From: Linnemannia schmuckeri
Lineage: Eukaryota; Mortierellomycota; Mortierellomycetes; Mortierellales; Mortierellaceae
Length of the DNA: 64,000 bases
Reading direction: 5' to 3'
Assembly (NCBI GenBank): GCA_029449235.1
Contig: JANATG010000012.1
Span: 248,001 to 312,000 of the forward strand
The first letter of the stretch is position 1. Every line of letters starts with the position of its first letter. The notes under the pieces are model-generated. The model did no database searches. It was given only the letters and a program-made list of their open reading frames with translations, and had not been told where the DNA came from. Below are positions 46,700-59,738 of the stretch, piece after piece. Position numbers and translations under genes: made by a program.

Positions 46700-48473
46700 G
46701 GAGCTGTGTTCAGTTCTTTTTGTTTATTCCTTTAGTCCTTTTTTCCTTTTGTTCATATTTTGTCTTTTTTTAACAAAGTCTCCAACATATCGCATTCACA
46801 TAACATAACCACGTACTCGTACTCGTTCTCAGTATGCATGGTTATCGACAAGGCGTCTGTCGTTTACTTTTTTTTCCATTTACGCGTGTTGCAGATTCTT
46901 CTCCTTTCCAGCTGCTGCTCAATTGCTCATAGCAAAAGAAAAAAACCTTCAGCTGCACAGTTTTGGTTTTGTTGTGGATGAGAAAAAGAAGAAATTTGAC
47001 CTCCAGAGCGACCATTGAAGGAAGTAAAGCTGGAAGAGTGGGCTCGAAATGGGCGTCCAGTGAAGGTGAGCATGAGAACAGAAGGACAGAATGGACAAAA
47101 GGAGGTGAGGGGTGAGAGACGTGTAACAACAAGCAGGGGTTGAATGATATGGGACGAGGGCGAGGGAGAACGGAGAGGCATCTAGACTGATCGAGGGCTA
47201 TGAACACGGCAGGGCGTAAAGAACGAACGTGCCGGGCTGATTGTGAGCCACACTTTCTTTTTCTTGACATCGCCGCGGGTTTTTAATCGTTTTTGCACGA
47301 GTCAACAAAGCGGGAGTGGTGGAGGATGGGAGGAAAGAAAGGTGAGAGGTTTATTGATCAGATAGAGATGGATAATGGACGTTGAACGCTTTGATTGGAA
47401 TGGGTAAGATAGGATGCTCTTTGACCCCTTTTCCTTTTCTCGTGTGTATGCCTCCATGTTCCTATTTTAACCCCTTTTTGTCTTTTCATTTTTTGCTTCT
47501 CCTTCCTCACTTCAGTCCATCCATCGCCCTCACCCTCACCCTCACCCTCATCCACAGCAAGGAGACACGTAGAAAAATAATCCCAATCCTTTACATCCAC
47601 CCACGCCAGCATATACAAACGTAGAGACTTTTCTCGCGTACCTGATCTGATCGATCGAGCCTTTTCACATCTTGTCCCCAAAGGGTTACATTTATACCCC
47701 AAGTCCTCTGTACGTTCAGCCATCGAATTCATTTGTTCACATTGCTCATCCTAATCGCTTGGAGACATCACGCAGTCAAAGACAGCTCACCAGGGGACTC
47801 TTGAAATAACAAAATCGATGTCTAGAAGAAGAAGGAAGAAGCAGGACAACAATGAAAAGGTACACGAAGCACCAAGACAACTCCATCTGTCTAGACAACA
47901 TACAACACACAAAATGATACATTCACAGCAACAGCAAGGTGGAGTCAAATTGATACACACCGTTGTTGTCCTTCCTTTTTCCACGTTAACACATTGTTCA
48001 ATTGCCTTGTATATTTCAATGTCAGATAGCTGCTTGTTCTTCTTCGAACGAAGGGATCTGGGCCAATTTTTGTATTATCCAAACACCACTCACTCACACA
48101 CGGAATACGGAAAACACACACTCTGCATATACTCGGGAAGGAGCCCTGCAGGAACAAAAGCAGCAGCTCCAACAACAGGACGCCCGAGGATTGTTAAAAG
48201 ACGGTATTCGAAAACCAACAAATAAACCAAATCACGCTGCGAAACCAGAGAGGAGACGAAGATCACATCAGATTTCATCATTAACAAGTAGTTAACAACA
48301 GCAACAAGCAACAGCAGCAGCAACGAGACAATCAGACAGCCAGCCCAGCAAGTCGGATAAACAACCCGACAGGCGAGGATTCACTTTAGGTCGTAGATTC
48401 ACTTCAGCTGGGCAACAAACAAAAAACAAGCGGCACGGCATAGCACACACATTTCACAGGCAGCAAATACAGG
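46700..48473. other. Intergenic region, no gene seen
   Basis: T-rich 3' flank of the kelch/BTB gene, then mixed sequence. A short hexamer array of four CCCTCA-type units lies at about 47527-47550. The last 250 nt are A/C/G-rich with CAA/CAG repeats and probably form the leader of the AT-1-like gene. No open frame here is convincing. Confidence 0.45.
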
Positions 48474-50601
48474 ATGTTGGTACGAAAGGCAAGAGGAGAC
48501 ACGCTGCTGGCAGACGACGAGCGCGAGGAGTTGATGTTGACAAGGCGTGGATCACCTTCACCTTCACCTGAGGACAGATCAGAACTGCATGCTTCACTGG
48601 CAATGGACGAAAAGGAGACTGCGGCCGCTCCGGCCACGCCCATGTCGGTCAAGGATACATGGAACTTTGCGCTCTTGGTTGTATTATGTAAGGACGACGT
48701 TGTTTCACGGATGTGATGTGTGTGTACGAGTGCCTCGTATTGTTGTCTCCTTATTCGTAATTTGCGGATCCGGACTCTAATTCTTTTACTTTGTCTTCGC
48801 TTTCTGGTGAGACAGATCTTCTTCAAGGAGTTCCTGTCGGGCTGGCGTTTGGCAGTATTCCGTTCCTGCTTAAGGCCAAAATGAGCTATACACAAATAGG
48901 AGTCTTCTCGCTGGCACATTACCCATACAGTATGAAGTTTCTCTGGTCACCTATTGTCGACACTGTCTACAACAAGGAGATTGGACGGCGCAAGTCATGG
49001 ATCGTCCCCATCCAGCTCCTGACAGGATTTATGTTCCTCTGGCTCGGGATCAACATTGATGACTGGATGAATCAGGACCAAATTGCAATCGGGACACTGA
49101 CGGCTGTGTTCTTTGTGCTGATTTTCTTTTCGGCCACACAGGACATTGCAGTCGATGGGTGGGCGTTGACACTGTTGTCGAAGGATAATGTCTCATACGC
49201 GTCGACTGCACAGACGATTGGGCTCAACTCGGGCTACTTTTTGTCGTTCACAGTCTTTTTGGCCTTCAACTCTCCGGCGTTCAGTAACAAGTACTTTCGA
49301 TCGGAGCCTCAGGAGTATGGACTTGTACCCCTAGGAGGGTATCTCAAGTTCTGGTCGATGATGTATTTCGCGATCACGTTGTGGTTGGTCTTTTTGAAGA
49401 AGGAAGAGCGGTCGCATTTGGAAGAGAACGATATCAATATTCAGTCGGTCTACAAGATCATCCTTAAGATTATTCGGCTGCCGCATATGAAGTCCTACAT
49501 GCTTGTGCTGTTGATGGCCAAGGTTGGATTCATTGCCAACAGTGCAGTGACGGCGCTCAAGTTGCTGGAGAAGGGGTTTAGTAAGGAGGATTTGGCGCTG
49601 GCAGTGTTGATCGATTTCCCGTTCCAGATCATCTTTGGATATTATGCCGTCCGCTGGAGTTCTGGCGCCCGCCCCCTCAAGCCTGTAAAGTTCTCCTTGG
49701 TTTTCTTTTATTCTCGGTGGTATGATATAAGCAATGCCAGATATTAATCAACTCGCTTATTTTTTTTTTCAAATAGTGGCTGTGGGCGTTCTGTGCGCAT
49801 CTTGTGTGTTGCATTGTCGCAATGCTGATCGTGTCAGGATTCCCTCAGGATGGCGTCGTGACCCCAACTTATTTTTACATGGTCCTCGCGACCACGGTAA
49901 CTACCTCCTTCACAAGGTAAAAGTACTTCTTGAGATAATTTGCTCCGCATTTTTTTTCGTTATGAAATAAGGTTGAAGTTCTAATGTTCTTTTGTTGCTT
50001 TTTGGATGTCAAAATAGTACAGTGGCGTTTGTGAGCATGGGCGCGTTCATGACCGTCATTGCGGACCCCGTCATCGGAGGCACCTACATGACCGTAAGCG
50101 ATTTTTTTTTTTTATTATTATTATTTTGGAAATTCAATTATTTGAGCTAACAGTAGTGTGCTTTTTATTCATATAGCTGTTGAACACGCTGAGCAACTTT
50201 GGAGGCACTTGGCCACGGTTCTTTGTTCTCAAGGCCGTAGACTTTTATACCGTGTCGACATGCTCCGCCCTCAACACGGACGACGAAGGTATAACGAAAG
50301 CAGGGAAAAAAAATCAAACGCGAATAATATATTGGCAATCAAAATCAGAAAATTTTCACTAGCCACTAACCACTGACTTTCTCGATTTTTTTTTTTTTTT
50401 CATTTTTTCAATGACATCACGATAAAGAATTCTCGTGCGTGTCAGAACCGGGCAAGTCGTTATGTCAGGAGGTGCACGGAGAGTGTCTGATGCAGCAGGA
50501 TGGGTACTATTATGTCAACTCCTTGTGTGTCACCATCGGCGCCGTGCTGCTGTTCACCTATATCGCGCCGACTATTCGATACCTCGAATGTAAGTCTCGC
50601 G

Positions 50602-50632
<31 letters not shown>

Positions 50633-50745
50633 ATTTGGGTGGCAACTTGTACAATACTAATTCGACTTTATATTTTTGCTTACAACTTGATTGAAATTTA
50701 GCGTTGAACCCAAAGCTGTGGAAGTTACCCAAAGACGAAAGTTAG
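48474..50745 (+). CDS. Acetyl-CoA transporter, AT-1/SLC33A1 family
   Basis: Seven exons, 48474-48687, 48816-49684, 49777-49916, 50018-50093, 50177-50288, 50428-50589 and 50702-50745, join in frame to 538 residues; human AT-1 is about 550. AT-1 is a multi-pass ER-membrane protein importing acetyl-CoA into the lumen for lysine and glycan acetylation. A 60-residue acidic, Ser-rich cytosolic N-terminus precedes the first transmembrane helix (WNFALLVVLYLLQGVPVGLA, rebuilt across intron 1). Diagnostic stretches follow: FSLAHYPYSMKFLWSPIVDT, FFSATQDIAVDGWALTLLS, QTIGLNSGYF, SMGAFMTVIADPVIGGTYMT and LLNTLSNFGGTWP. Several Cys (SCVSEPGKSLCQEVHGECL) lie in the last luminal loop. All introns are short with poly-T runs. 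The upstream ATG at 48474 keeps the acidic N-terminus; a start 66 nt further in (MLTRRGS) is possible. The gene ends 145 nt from the convergent ABCC gene. Confidence 0.93.
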
Positions 50746-50890
50746 TGCTTTCATAGAAACCACCAAAGACCTTAGAAAAATAATCAAAGCATCTCATCGT
50801 ATATCAAGGTCGCGTGAGTATAGAAAAAAGCATGCAAGTAGGTCATCTTTAATTATATGAAAATATATATATAAAGGGTGATAATATCTT

Positions 50891-53800
50891 TTAAACATCG
50901 ACGAGAAGTCCAGCAGCGCGATCGCGTTTCTCCTTCTCCTCCGCAATAGCCAACAGGGCCTCAAACTCGGACGACCGCTCACACATGGATCGGAACAACG
51001 AATCCTCCTGCCGCATCAAAATATACGGCCTATCGAACTCAACCACCTCCCCAGCATTCATTACAAGCACCCTATCGAAATCCGCAATCGTCCGGATACG
51101 ATGGGCAATGGTTAGAATCGTGGCATCGGCCATTTCTTCACGAATGGTGAGCTGGATCTTGAGATCGGTCTCGAAATCGACGCTGGCTGTGGCTTCGTCC
51201 ATGACGATAATCTTGGATTGACGGACAAGTGCGCGGGCGAGGGCGATGAGCTGGCGTTGGCCTTGGGAGAAATTGGATCCGTTTTCTTTGACGGGGGTGT
51301 CGAGCGTGATCTTGGAAGAGTCGATGGTCTCGATGAGGTTGTTGCTACTGTCGGAAGCTGCGGGCTTGATCGATGAGGCGGGAGACTTTGATCCAGTCGA
51401 GGGACCAGCCTCAGAAGGAACTGAAAGAAGTTCATCAGCCTGACCAGAAGCAACCTCAAGACTGTTGCGCTTGCTGAGAGCAGCAGAATCCAGGACAGAC
51501 TTGCTCTCGGCCGGGATCAAATGACTCCTCCTCAAGGCCTCCCACAATTCCCGATCCTCACGCTCTCCAAAGGGATCCAAATTCGACCGCAGAGTGCCTT
51601 TGAACAGGATAGGATCCTGAGGGATGATGGTCAAGTTAGATCGCAGATCCTGAAGTCCAATCTTGCAGATATCGATTCCATCGATGGTAATCGTACCACC
51701 GGCAGGGTCCATGAATCGGAACAGAGAGATCGCCAGAGTCGATTTACCGGATCCTGTACGGCCGACAACACCGACCTTCTCACCAGGGTGAATGGTCAAC
51801 GAGATGTCCTTGATGACCTCGGGGGTATCGGGCGCATAGCGCATGGTGAGGTGATCAATCTTGATCTCTCCTGCATGGGGCCACGAGGCTGGAGGGCGTG
51901 AACCCTCAATAATGGGTGCAGGCTCGGACTCAAGGTCCATATACTCGACGACACGCTCAACAGAGTTCAAGTTCATCTCATTCATCGCATACATACGAAT
52001 GAACCAGACAACATTGCCCGTAAACATCAATGAGTACGTCAAACTCAGCGCAGCCCAACCAGGTTCAATTAGCCCCCAGTTTTGGAGAACCAGAATACCC
52101 GTGATAAAGGCGACTGAGGCGCCAACAACATCGACACGCCAGTGCAACCACCGGTTGGTCGACCAGAGCAAGAAGAACGTCCGGTTGTTGTCGTCGAGGT
52201 TGGTCAAGTTCTTGGACAGGAACCGCTTCTGGAACCCATAGGCGCGGATGGTCGCGAGACCATTGAGAGACTCGTTGAAGTGGTTGAGGATCGGCGACTT
52301 GGAGTTGGAGTTGAGACGCTTCAAGTCGCGCGAGATAGGGACGTACAGGGCGCCGATGGCCCCGTAGACGATGACAATAAAGAAAGCGGCGACCAGGAAG
52401 ATCGGCATGTTAATTGAGATGATGACAATAATGCCCGTCAAGGTGGTGACACACCCAAAGAGACCCTGGATACCGTTACTGACTTCGTCGTCGATGGTCG
52501 AGATGTCAGAACTGAACCGGTTGACAATACGGCCCATAGGGGTCGTGTCAAAGAAGCGGATCTTAGCGCGAGTGATACTCTTGAGGAGACGCTCGTGCAG
52601 GACGCGGGAGGCTGCCAGGCCACCCATGACGACGTAGTACAGGTTTAAAGAACCGAGGATCATGGCGCAGATGCTGAGGAGGACATAGATGCCCAGGTAG
52701 TAATCAACACTGACGGTCTCGGGGGTCCCCTTGCCAAAGACATTCATCGTCATGAGACCGTACTCGGATCCGTCGCGAGGCGCAAACGCAGCATAGAAGG
52801 ACTGGGTTAGGGGTGCAGGCGTTACAGTGTTGAAGGTCTTAATCACAAACGCACCAGTGTTCTCCGCCATCTTGTTGGCCCAAACAGCCAACCAAGCATT
52901 CTGCCCAATATCGAGAATCTCACGGAGGAAGAAGATACCGATGAGTCCCAGCCAGAAGAGCCAACCACCCGAGGCGTTCAGGTACGTCCTGTAGACCCTC
53001 CAAGCGACAGCGCCCTCCTGCTTCTTCTCCTCCTCGGTCAACTTGACACTAATCTTCTCCTTTTTCTTGCTGTCCGCGTCGTCCTTCTTGTTCGTCTTGG
53101 ACTCGCCGTCGTTGAGGGTGCTGATCTCGCTGCTGGCATCCGACGCCTGGGCTGACGATGTCAAAGTGACATTCTCTATCCACTCCTTGAGGATGGCCTC
53201 CTTGGGGGTACCGACTCCCAGAACCTCACCCTTGTTGAGAACCAAAACAGTGCTTGCGGCGCCAAGAGTCAATTGAACCTGATGGGTCGCCATCACAACA
53301 GTACGACCCTCCAACAAAGGTCCGGTCAGGGTCTGGAATAGGTGTTTGCCAGTATGAGAATCCACAGCCGAGAGGCAGTCATCCAGGAGCAAAACTTCGG
53401 CATCCGAGTATATCGCACGCGCTAACGAGACGCGCTGCTTCTGGCCTCCCGACAACGTAATGCCTTGCTCGCCAATCTCGGTATTGTCGCCTGACTCCAG
53501 GATCTCGAAGTCGGTCACCAAAGCACAGCCCTCAATAACAGCATCGTACCGATCCTGGTCAAATTCCTTGCCGAAAAGAATGTTGGCCCGGATAGTCGTG
53601 TTCTGTAGCCAGGCAGTCTGTGAGACATAGGCGATTCCAGATCCAACAGTGCGATGATGACGACGAGACGGGGTCGCAAGCTGGTCAGAAGGATAATCCA
53701 GACGAGGGAGGTACATGTGTCCCTCCAACTTCTCAAGCTCGCCCAAGAGCGCCAGCAACAGAGCAGACTTGCCAGAACCAGTAGGACCGACAACCAAAGA

Positions 53801-56430
53801 CAACTGACCGACAGGGAAATCCACAGTGATGTTCTTGAGCTTGAAACGTTCCTTGACAGCGGGGACTTCGGCGACAACAGGTTCCTCGTTGGTGGTGGCA
53901 GACTTTCTAGAGAACTTGGACTTGACGCGTTGAATCCAGGAAGGCTTCTTTTTGACATCATCCTTGGTCTCGGCGTCGTGCTCCTTGTTGGGCCAGATGA
54001 ACGAGGCGTTGACAAATCCAATGGTCGGATGGTGGGTTTCAAATCCTGACAGTCCAGCAGCAGAGAGGTGAGACGAGAGGGTAGCAGTCGAGAGGCGCGC
54101 CTTGGGGTCGAGCTTGGTCACGGTAGTGTCGAGAACAACCTCCTCATCACTCAAGAACTTGTTGATACGGTTCAAACTGACAATAGCCTGCATGGTCGAC
54201 TTGATGTTCCAGGGGAGCGAGTTGAGCACCTGTCGCATAATGTTGAACAACGCGAGCGTAGTAAAGATCTTGGAGGCTGTGATCTCATGTCCAAACAGCT
54301 TGGTGTACGCCAACAGAATCACAACTGTGTTTAGCAGCGGGGTTAACATCCAGACGATATCGGCAAAGACAATCTGGACATACGAATCCTTGGTCCGCTT
54401 CAACTCCTTTTCTCTCGCGGCGGTGATCTTCTTGACAAACTGAGCCTCCCATCCAAAGAACTTGACAATCCGAATCGCACCTAGCATTTCGTTCAGGGCA
54501 TCCATACGCTCGTCCTTGGTGTTCATAATGTCCTTGAAAAGCTTCATGATCATGGCATAGAGTTTGGCCGGGATAGGGTACGAGGCAATCATAAAGACGA
54601 CTCCGACTAGGGCGGCGTTTCCGAGTAGAATGTAGAGCTGCACTCCGGCGACCAGGAACTGGACGGGTGTTGCGTACATCTGGAAGAAGTAACTGAACGG
54701 CAGCTCCAGCTTCTTTATGTCCACCGCCACCAAGTCTATTTTGTTGAGAAGAGAATGTTAGAAACTGGGCTTGGACAAAGAAATAAAGAGAATAAATAAT
54801 GGTTTGACCAAAAACTTACTGGAGATGTTGGCACTACTATCCTTCTTTTTGTCGTCATCATCCTTTTTCTTATCACCCTCCTCCTTTTCCTCGTCAGACT
54901 TCCCAACAGGCGAGGCCATATCCTTGCGCTTCAGAGCCTTGGCAAAGACGGCGGCGTTACAGATCGAGGTTGTGTGGACGAAGATTCGACGACCATAATG
55001 CAGTGCGGTCTGGAAGCAGAGAGATTCGACGATCGAGGCACCTAAGAGGGCAAAGACCCAGATATATTGAGAGGCCGTTGGTGGGCCACAGTCCTTGCAC
55101 TCGATGTATTGGATGATCTTGTTAAGGCAATAGGGTGAGGCAGTGGTCATGACGCACCATGGGATAGCCCAGGTGAACTGCCAGAAGAATTCCCAGCGGA
55201 GTGCGAGCAACAGACGATGGGTAAACGTCTTTCCACTAATGATATAGTGTCAATGTTTTGAAAAGGGGACAGAAGAGACCAACAGCAAGAATAAGGAAGA
55301 GCAGTAGACAGAAGAAAAGAGAGGAGCGAGAATAGACGAGTTAGGATCAGCATGTTTGATTTGTATTCGTATCGTTGTGGAGAGAGAGGAGAGACAAGAG
55401 AGATAGAGAGACAAGAGTGGGAAGAGAGGGAGGGATGCGAGAGAAATTATTTTGGGCTAAAGAGGGATAGATAAAGAGAGGAAGATAGCCGGAATAGATA
55501 AGAACATTGGAAAACAACACTTACGTCTGGGCACCATAGATGCGAATCGAGTGGTCCGCGCGGTCAGAGTCCTCCAGGTTGGGCAGATCATTGTCCTGGA
55601 GCGTACGCTTGAATCCCAAGTAGACCAAAGAATTCACCCAGGTGAATGTCAAACGAGCATACAGCGACGAGTTGTATTCAGATGACGGCAATCGAGCAAT
55701 CTCACCAGCCTTCAGCTTCTTCGCATCAGACTCCGGAGAAGAGGGCAATGGCTGATAGGGACGTGTCATGACGGTGGTCCAAAGCAAGGCCAGGTTGACC
55801 AACCACGCGACCACACCGAGTCGCAAGCCGAGAGACCATCCACTCGCAGGGATCTCTTGGACCTCCTTGGTCAGGACAAGGCCGACTGTCGAGAGAATCC
55901 ATTGAAGGAGGTAGAAGAGATCCATCTGAGGACGGAGCCAGTACTGGTACGAGACCTTGGGCCGGATCAAATGGACCAACGTCAAGGCGAGAATGTAGGT
56001 CCAGCTCAGGATCTGGATACCCTCCTCGAAGCCGAAGCTAGTAATGGATCTTGTCACGTATCTGTACTGGGTATTATTGTTGTTGTTGTGGAAAAGAGTC
56101 GTTGTGAAGACGGTTGAAAAGACAACTAGACCGAGTTGTGTGAAGGTGAGACAGAGGCGGGCAAGGCTGATGCTGATGCCGGCGTTCTGTTGGGCCTGAT
56201 ATTGTGCCTGAAGAACATCAATGGAAGGAGGAGCAATGTTGGTCGTAGCGGAAGAGTCGGTTTGGTTGACTTCTTCCTCTTCAACCTCATTGTCATCATC
56301 GTCTCGTTGTTCACTATCCCTCAATGCTTCATATTGGCTCAGGTGAACTCGCTTCCTTGACAAGTAGACGAGTGTCAGAGCAGAGGCGATTGAGTACACT
56401 AACGGCAGCGTCGCCTGAACGGTACTGACG
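50891..56430 (-). CDS. ABCC-type (MRP) full-length ABC transporter, N-terminal exon unresolved
   Basis: Three exons are clear on the minus strand: about 56430-55525, 55235-54820 and 54735-50891. They join in frame and encode about 1,720 residues ending in DRAAGLLVDV. The order is TMD0 (five helices, from VSTVQATLPLVYSIASALTL), TMD1, NBD1, TMD2, NBD2, as in yeast Ycf1/Bpt1/Ybt1 and human MRPs. These pump glutathione conjugates, bile-salt-like anions or drugs, often into the vacuole. NBD1 has Walker A GPTGSGKS and signature LSGGQKQRVSLARAI. NBD2 has Walker A GRTGSGKS, signature FSQGQRQLIALARAL and Walker B IIVMDEATASVD. The degenerate Walker B in NBD1 (LLLDDCLSAVD, Asp for the catalytic Glu) is normal for ABCC. 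Acidic/Lys-rich linkers lie in both halves. The first exon lacks an unambiguous ATG; a donor at 56961 after GWTSFVSHS in matching phase 2 probably belongs to it. Confidence 0.93.
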
Positions 56431-59400
56431 CTGCTTGCAAAGAAACGAAAAGAAAAAAAGTATAAAGGTAAGAGAGTTCAATTGTTAAATGCAACTGAAA
56501 AAAAAATGGCACCCCTTTTCCCATTGTTCATTTCTACAAGCAAAAGGTCAAGGAAGGTTAAGTATCTTACTCAAAAAAATCATTCATTTGCTTTGGCGAA
56601 TGTGTTTGTTTTTTGATAAGGCAAAGAAGGACGGAACAGGCTCAAGAAAAAAAAACGTCACTCAGATATTTATGAAAAGTGTGAAATGAACAAACAAAGA
56701 ATGGAAGGGTGGAAAGGAAAGAGAGGACCGAAAGGCGACATAGACTGTCAGAGCAGAGGTGAAGGAGAGAGGAAGGGAGGAGGAGTGAAGGGAAGAAGAG
56801 TAGAGAGGAGGAGAGAAGACTGCGGAGGGAGGGACAAGTGAGGAAGAAAAAGGGGAAAAAGAAAGGTAAGGAGAAGTGAAAAGAAGAGGACAGATGGTGT
56901 CCTTTTAAATAAAAAGAAATGAGGGCACGAGAAAGAAGATAATCAACAGACAACAGCTTACGAATGGGAAACAAAGGAGGTCCAGCCCTTCTCATCGGTC
57001 TTCTCTTGCCCGGTTTGTTTTGATGAGCACTTTCAGACTTCTTCCTGTGAACTATGTGTACACATATACACACATACGCATGCGCAAAGGCGTGAGTATA
57101 CATGCCAACAACAATACAGTTGTTATGTCGGCATCACGCACCTGTTTTGGGGAAAAAAAGACGAACCTTATTCCTCTTGGTTGTTGTGAAAGCTCTTTTG
57201 CTATGAGTATATGTAAAGACAAAGTCAAAGGTGTGCAGTCCAACATTGCGCGTGCGCTTTTTTGCGCCCACATTAACCGTAGGAGACCTTTTTCTTGAAG
57301 AGAAAAAAAAACGCGGATGATATCCGAGCTGCATGCATGCCTGCAGTTCTCTCGCCGGTTGATGTTATTGGCCGCTACTTTTTCCTTCTATCTTTTTTGT
57401 TTTCTTTGTTTCCATTCGTCATTCCCCCTGTTTTCCCTCCATTGGTTGGCTTGTGTCGCTTAAAGGTCAAAGCACCGTCTCATCTCCTTTTCTCATTTTT
57501 TCCAAGCCAACAAACAACTACTTAGCAACCAAAAAAGCATAAACCTTAGATTGTCGAAAATAAAACGAGCAAGACAACAACTCGGGCTCCGATGTCCTCT
57601 CCTTTCCTTTCTCTCTGCCTTCCTTCCTCCTCGCCTCTTACTTCTCCTCTACCCTCCCTCCTGGCCAATCACATCATCCCGCAGCACATCCACTTTCACT
57701 TGACCACCTTTTTTTTTTCTTCTCATGTTCTTCGGGAGGGCAAAGCGAGTGGACAGAATAATAATAGCTCAGCTACTTTTTCTGCCTTACAAAGTAAAAT
57801 GTCAGTTGTTGTTACGAGTCGTTTCTGATAGGACAATTGGTGTCGCATCTGACAACAGGGGTCGAAAGGTCGCCAATACGCTTGTAAGCGCTCGTCTCTC
57901 AACTCCCAGGAAGAGTTATCATTGCTATTTCTTTTTTTGCCATTCACGAATGTCTGATGGACATTAAGAGTACTATACTAATGCTTCTGCTTGAACACCA
58001 AGAAGGTAAAAAAAAACTGCGGGCAGCCCTGCATTCTAGCTATGACAATGAATCTTATTGATATCAAATCTCCCATGTTTTCCGAGTCGCACAATCTTAC
58101 TGGCACCGGATCTTACGCCAAGTGCCCTCAACCTTCTCTGTTCTTCCTTCAAAGCTATCCTTCTTAAATGAACACCCTTCAGACGGGGTACCTCATCCAT
58201 CCCGCTAGGCCTTTAATTGAGCTTTCGATTACCCTTGGATAACCTTATTTTATCTTGCTCGTTTTGGTGGCGGCGATTGTCAACGCGTTCAAAAAAATTC
58301 TCACCAGACGACTTTCAATTGATAAAAGTAAAAAAAAAAAGGGGGGGAAGGAGGCGAGGGCGGACCGGCAAATGTTACAATCAGCTAACATCGGAAGAAA
58401 CGCCACAAAAAAAAAGAAAAAGAAAACAATAGCGAAACGACCCTTGTCGTCCGTGATCCCGTGCAGAACAAGGACGCTTGGTCTTTGCGGAATAGTTTGG
58501 TCCAATGGATCCGTTGAGTCCGCTGATTTCTTTAGCCTCTTTCTGCTTGCTTTTGCACTTCTGCACCTGCGTGTGTACGCAAGCCCGTCAAACGAAGTTT
58601 TCCATGTGCAACGTGGCCGCGACTTACGTCCTTCTTATCGGATCCTTGCCTTGTATCGACCCAGAGAAAATTTAACACTTCCACGCCTCACTATGCAAGC
58701 TCAGCCAGATGACCTATTTTTCCTGTTTTCGATGATGGATGCATCTTTGTGCACTTGGCATACCTTACTTTTGACCCGATTTATGACACAACAGTAATGC
58801 GTACAAGAAGGAATAAAAAGAGACACCCATTTTTTTTCAACTGACCCCCCATAGGAGAAAAAAAAAATCACATTCGCAGTCTCTATTTTTCTGTGCAAGC
58901 TAATATAGCAATTGCCGAGGTATTCAGAGCAGACCGCGGTTGGAGTGATCCGTAATGTGCAGAGAAATATGAGTACGGCGAGACGTGCAGCAGAAGGAGA
59001 AGACCAAACAAAAAAGAAAAACAAAGAAGCGTTTGTTAGTCATCAAGCTTAAATCAAAGTACACAAAAAGCGCAAACAATACCAACGGACATCAGGAAAA
59101 AGAAGTAAATCCTTCAGTGTTAATCAAAAGTGTTCTCCTCCAAGGTCTCCAAAGCTACGATCGTCTCCGTCGAGAACCAATGACCTTCCCCAGTCACCTC
59201 TGTGCTATTCACATCCTTACATCCCACAGCAGACCTACACAGCCCGTGCTACCCTTTTCCCATCCTAAGCCCCGAATCTCCAGAACCTTTCTCAACTCCA
59301 TCTACACAATTCATCTCCCCAAGACCCCACGCTGTAGCGAACAGGTTAATGTAGCAATCTGCCTTTGATCCCAAAAACGTATATGAAATACGTCAAACTC

Positions 59401-59738
59401 AATGATAGAAGCCAGGACTCTTGAAAGATCGCTTGGTATAATATATGCTCTTGGTAGCCAGGGTCCGTTGTCAATGCTAGAAACGAGGTGCCCAAGTGGA
59501 GAGGAGCAACGCGCAGTTTAACGCCCCGAAAGAAATAAAGTGAGAGATATGTCGGGTGAAATGGAGACAGAGAAACAAGGTAAAGAATACTGCGAGATGG
59601 GAAGTACGGAAGAGATCCAACACAAGAGCGCAAAGATACAAACAACCCAAAGAGCCAAAAGAGGCCTTCGCGACAGAAAAAGCCGATAGCTTCAAAGATC
59701 TCTCAAACCTTTTACACAATAACTCATCATAAGGATCA
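56431..59738. other. Upstream region of the ABCC gene and 3' flank of RIC1
   Basis: The left part should hold the missing ABCC first exon(s) (about 56962-57110) and promoter. The rest, to 59738, has no supported gene. Frames at 57592-57828, 58255-58797 and 58985-59368 (all +) were read and have no domain or consistent composition. The sequence has many short homopolymers. Confidence 0.45.

Noticed and set aside
47527..47550. CCCTCA repeats as an interstitial telomere-like sequence
   Set aside because: Only four units, and the unit is not the TTAGGG/CCCTAA telomere repeat; simple microsatellite.
58255..58797. 180-codon + strand frame in the gap before RIC1
   Set aside because: Contains Lys homopolymer stretches from A runs and no recognisable motif; a convincing promoter or intron pattern is missing.
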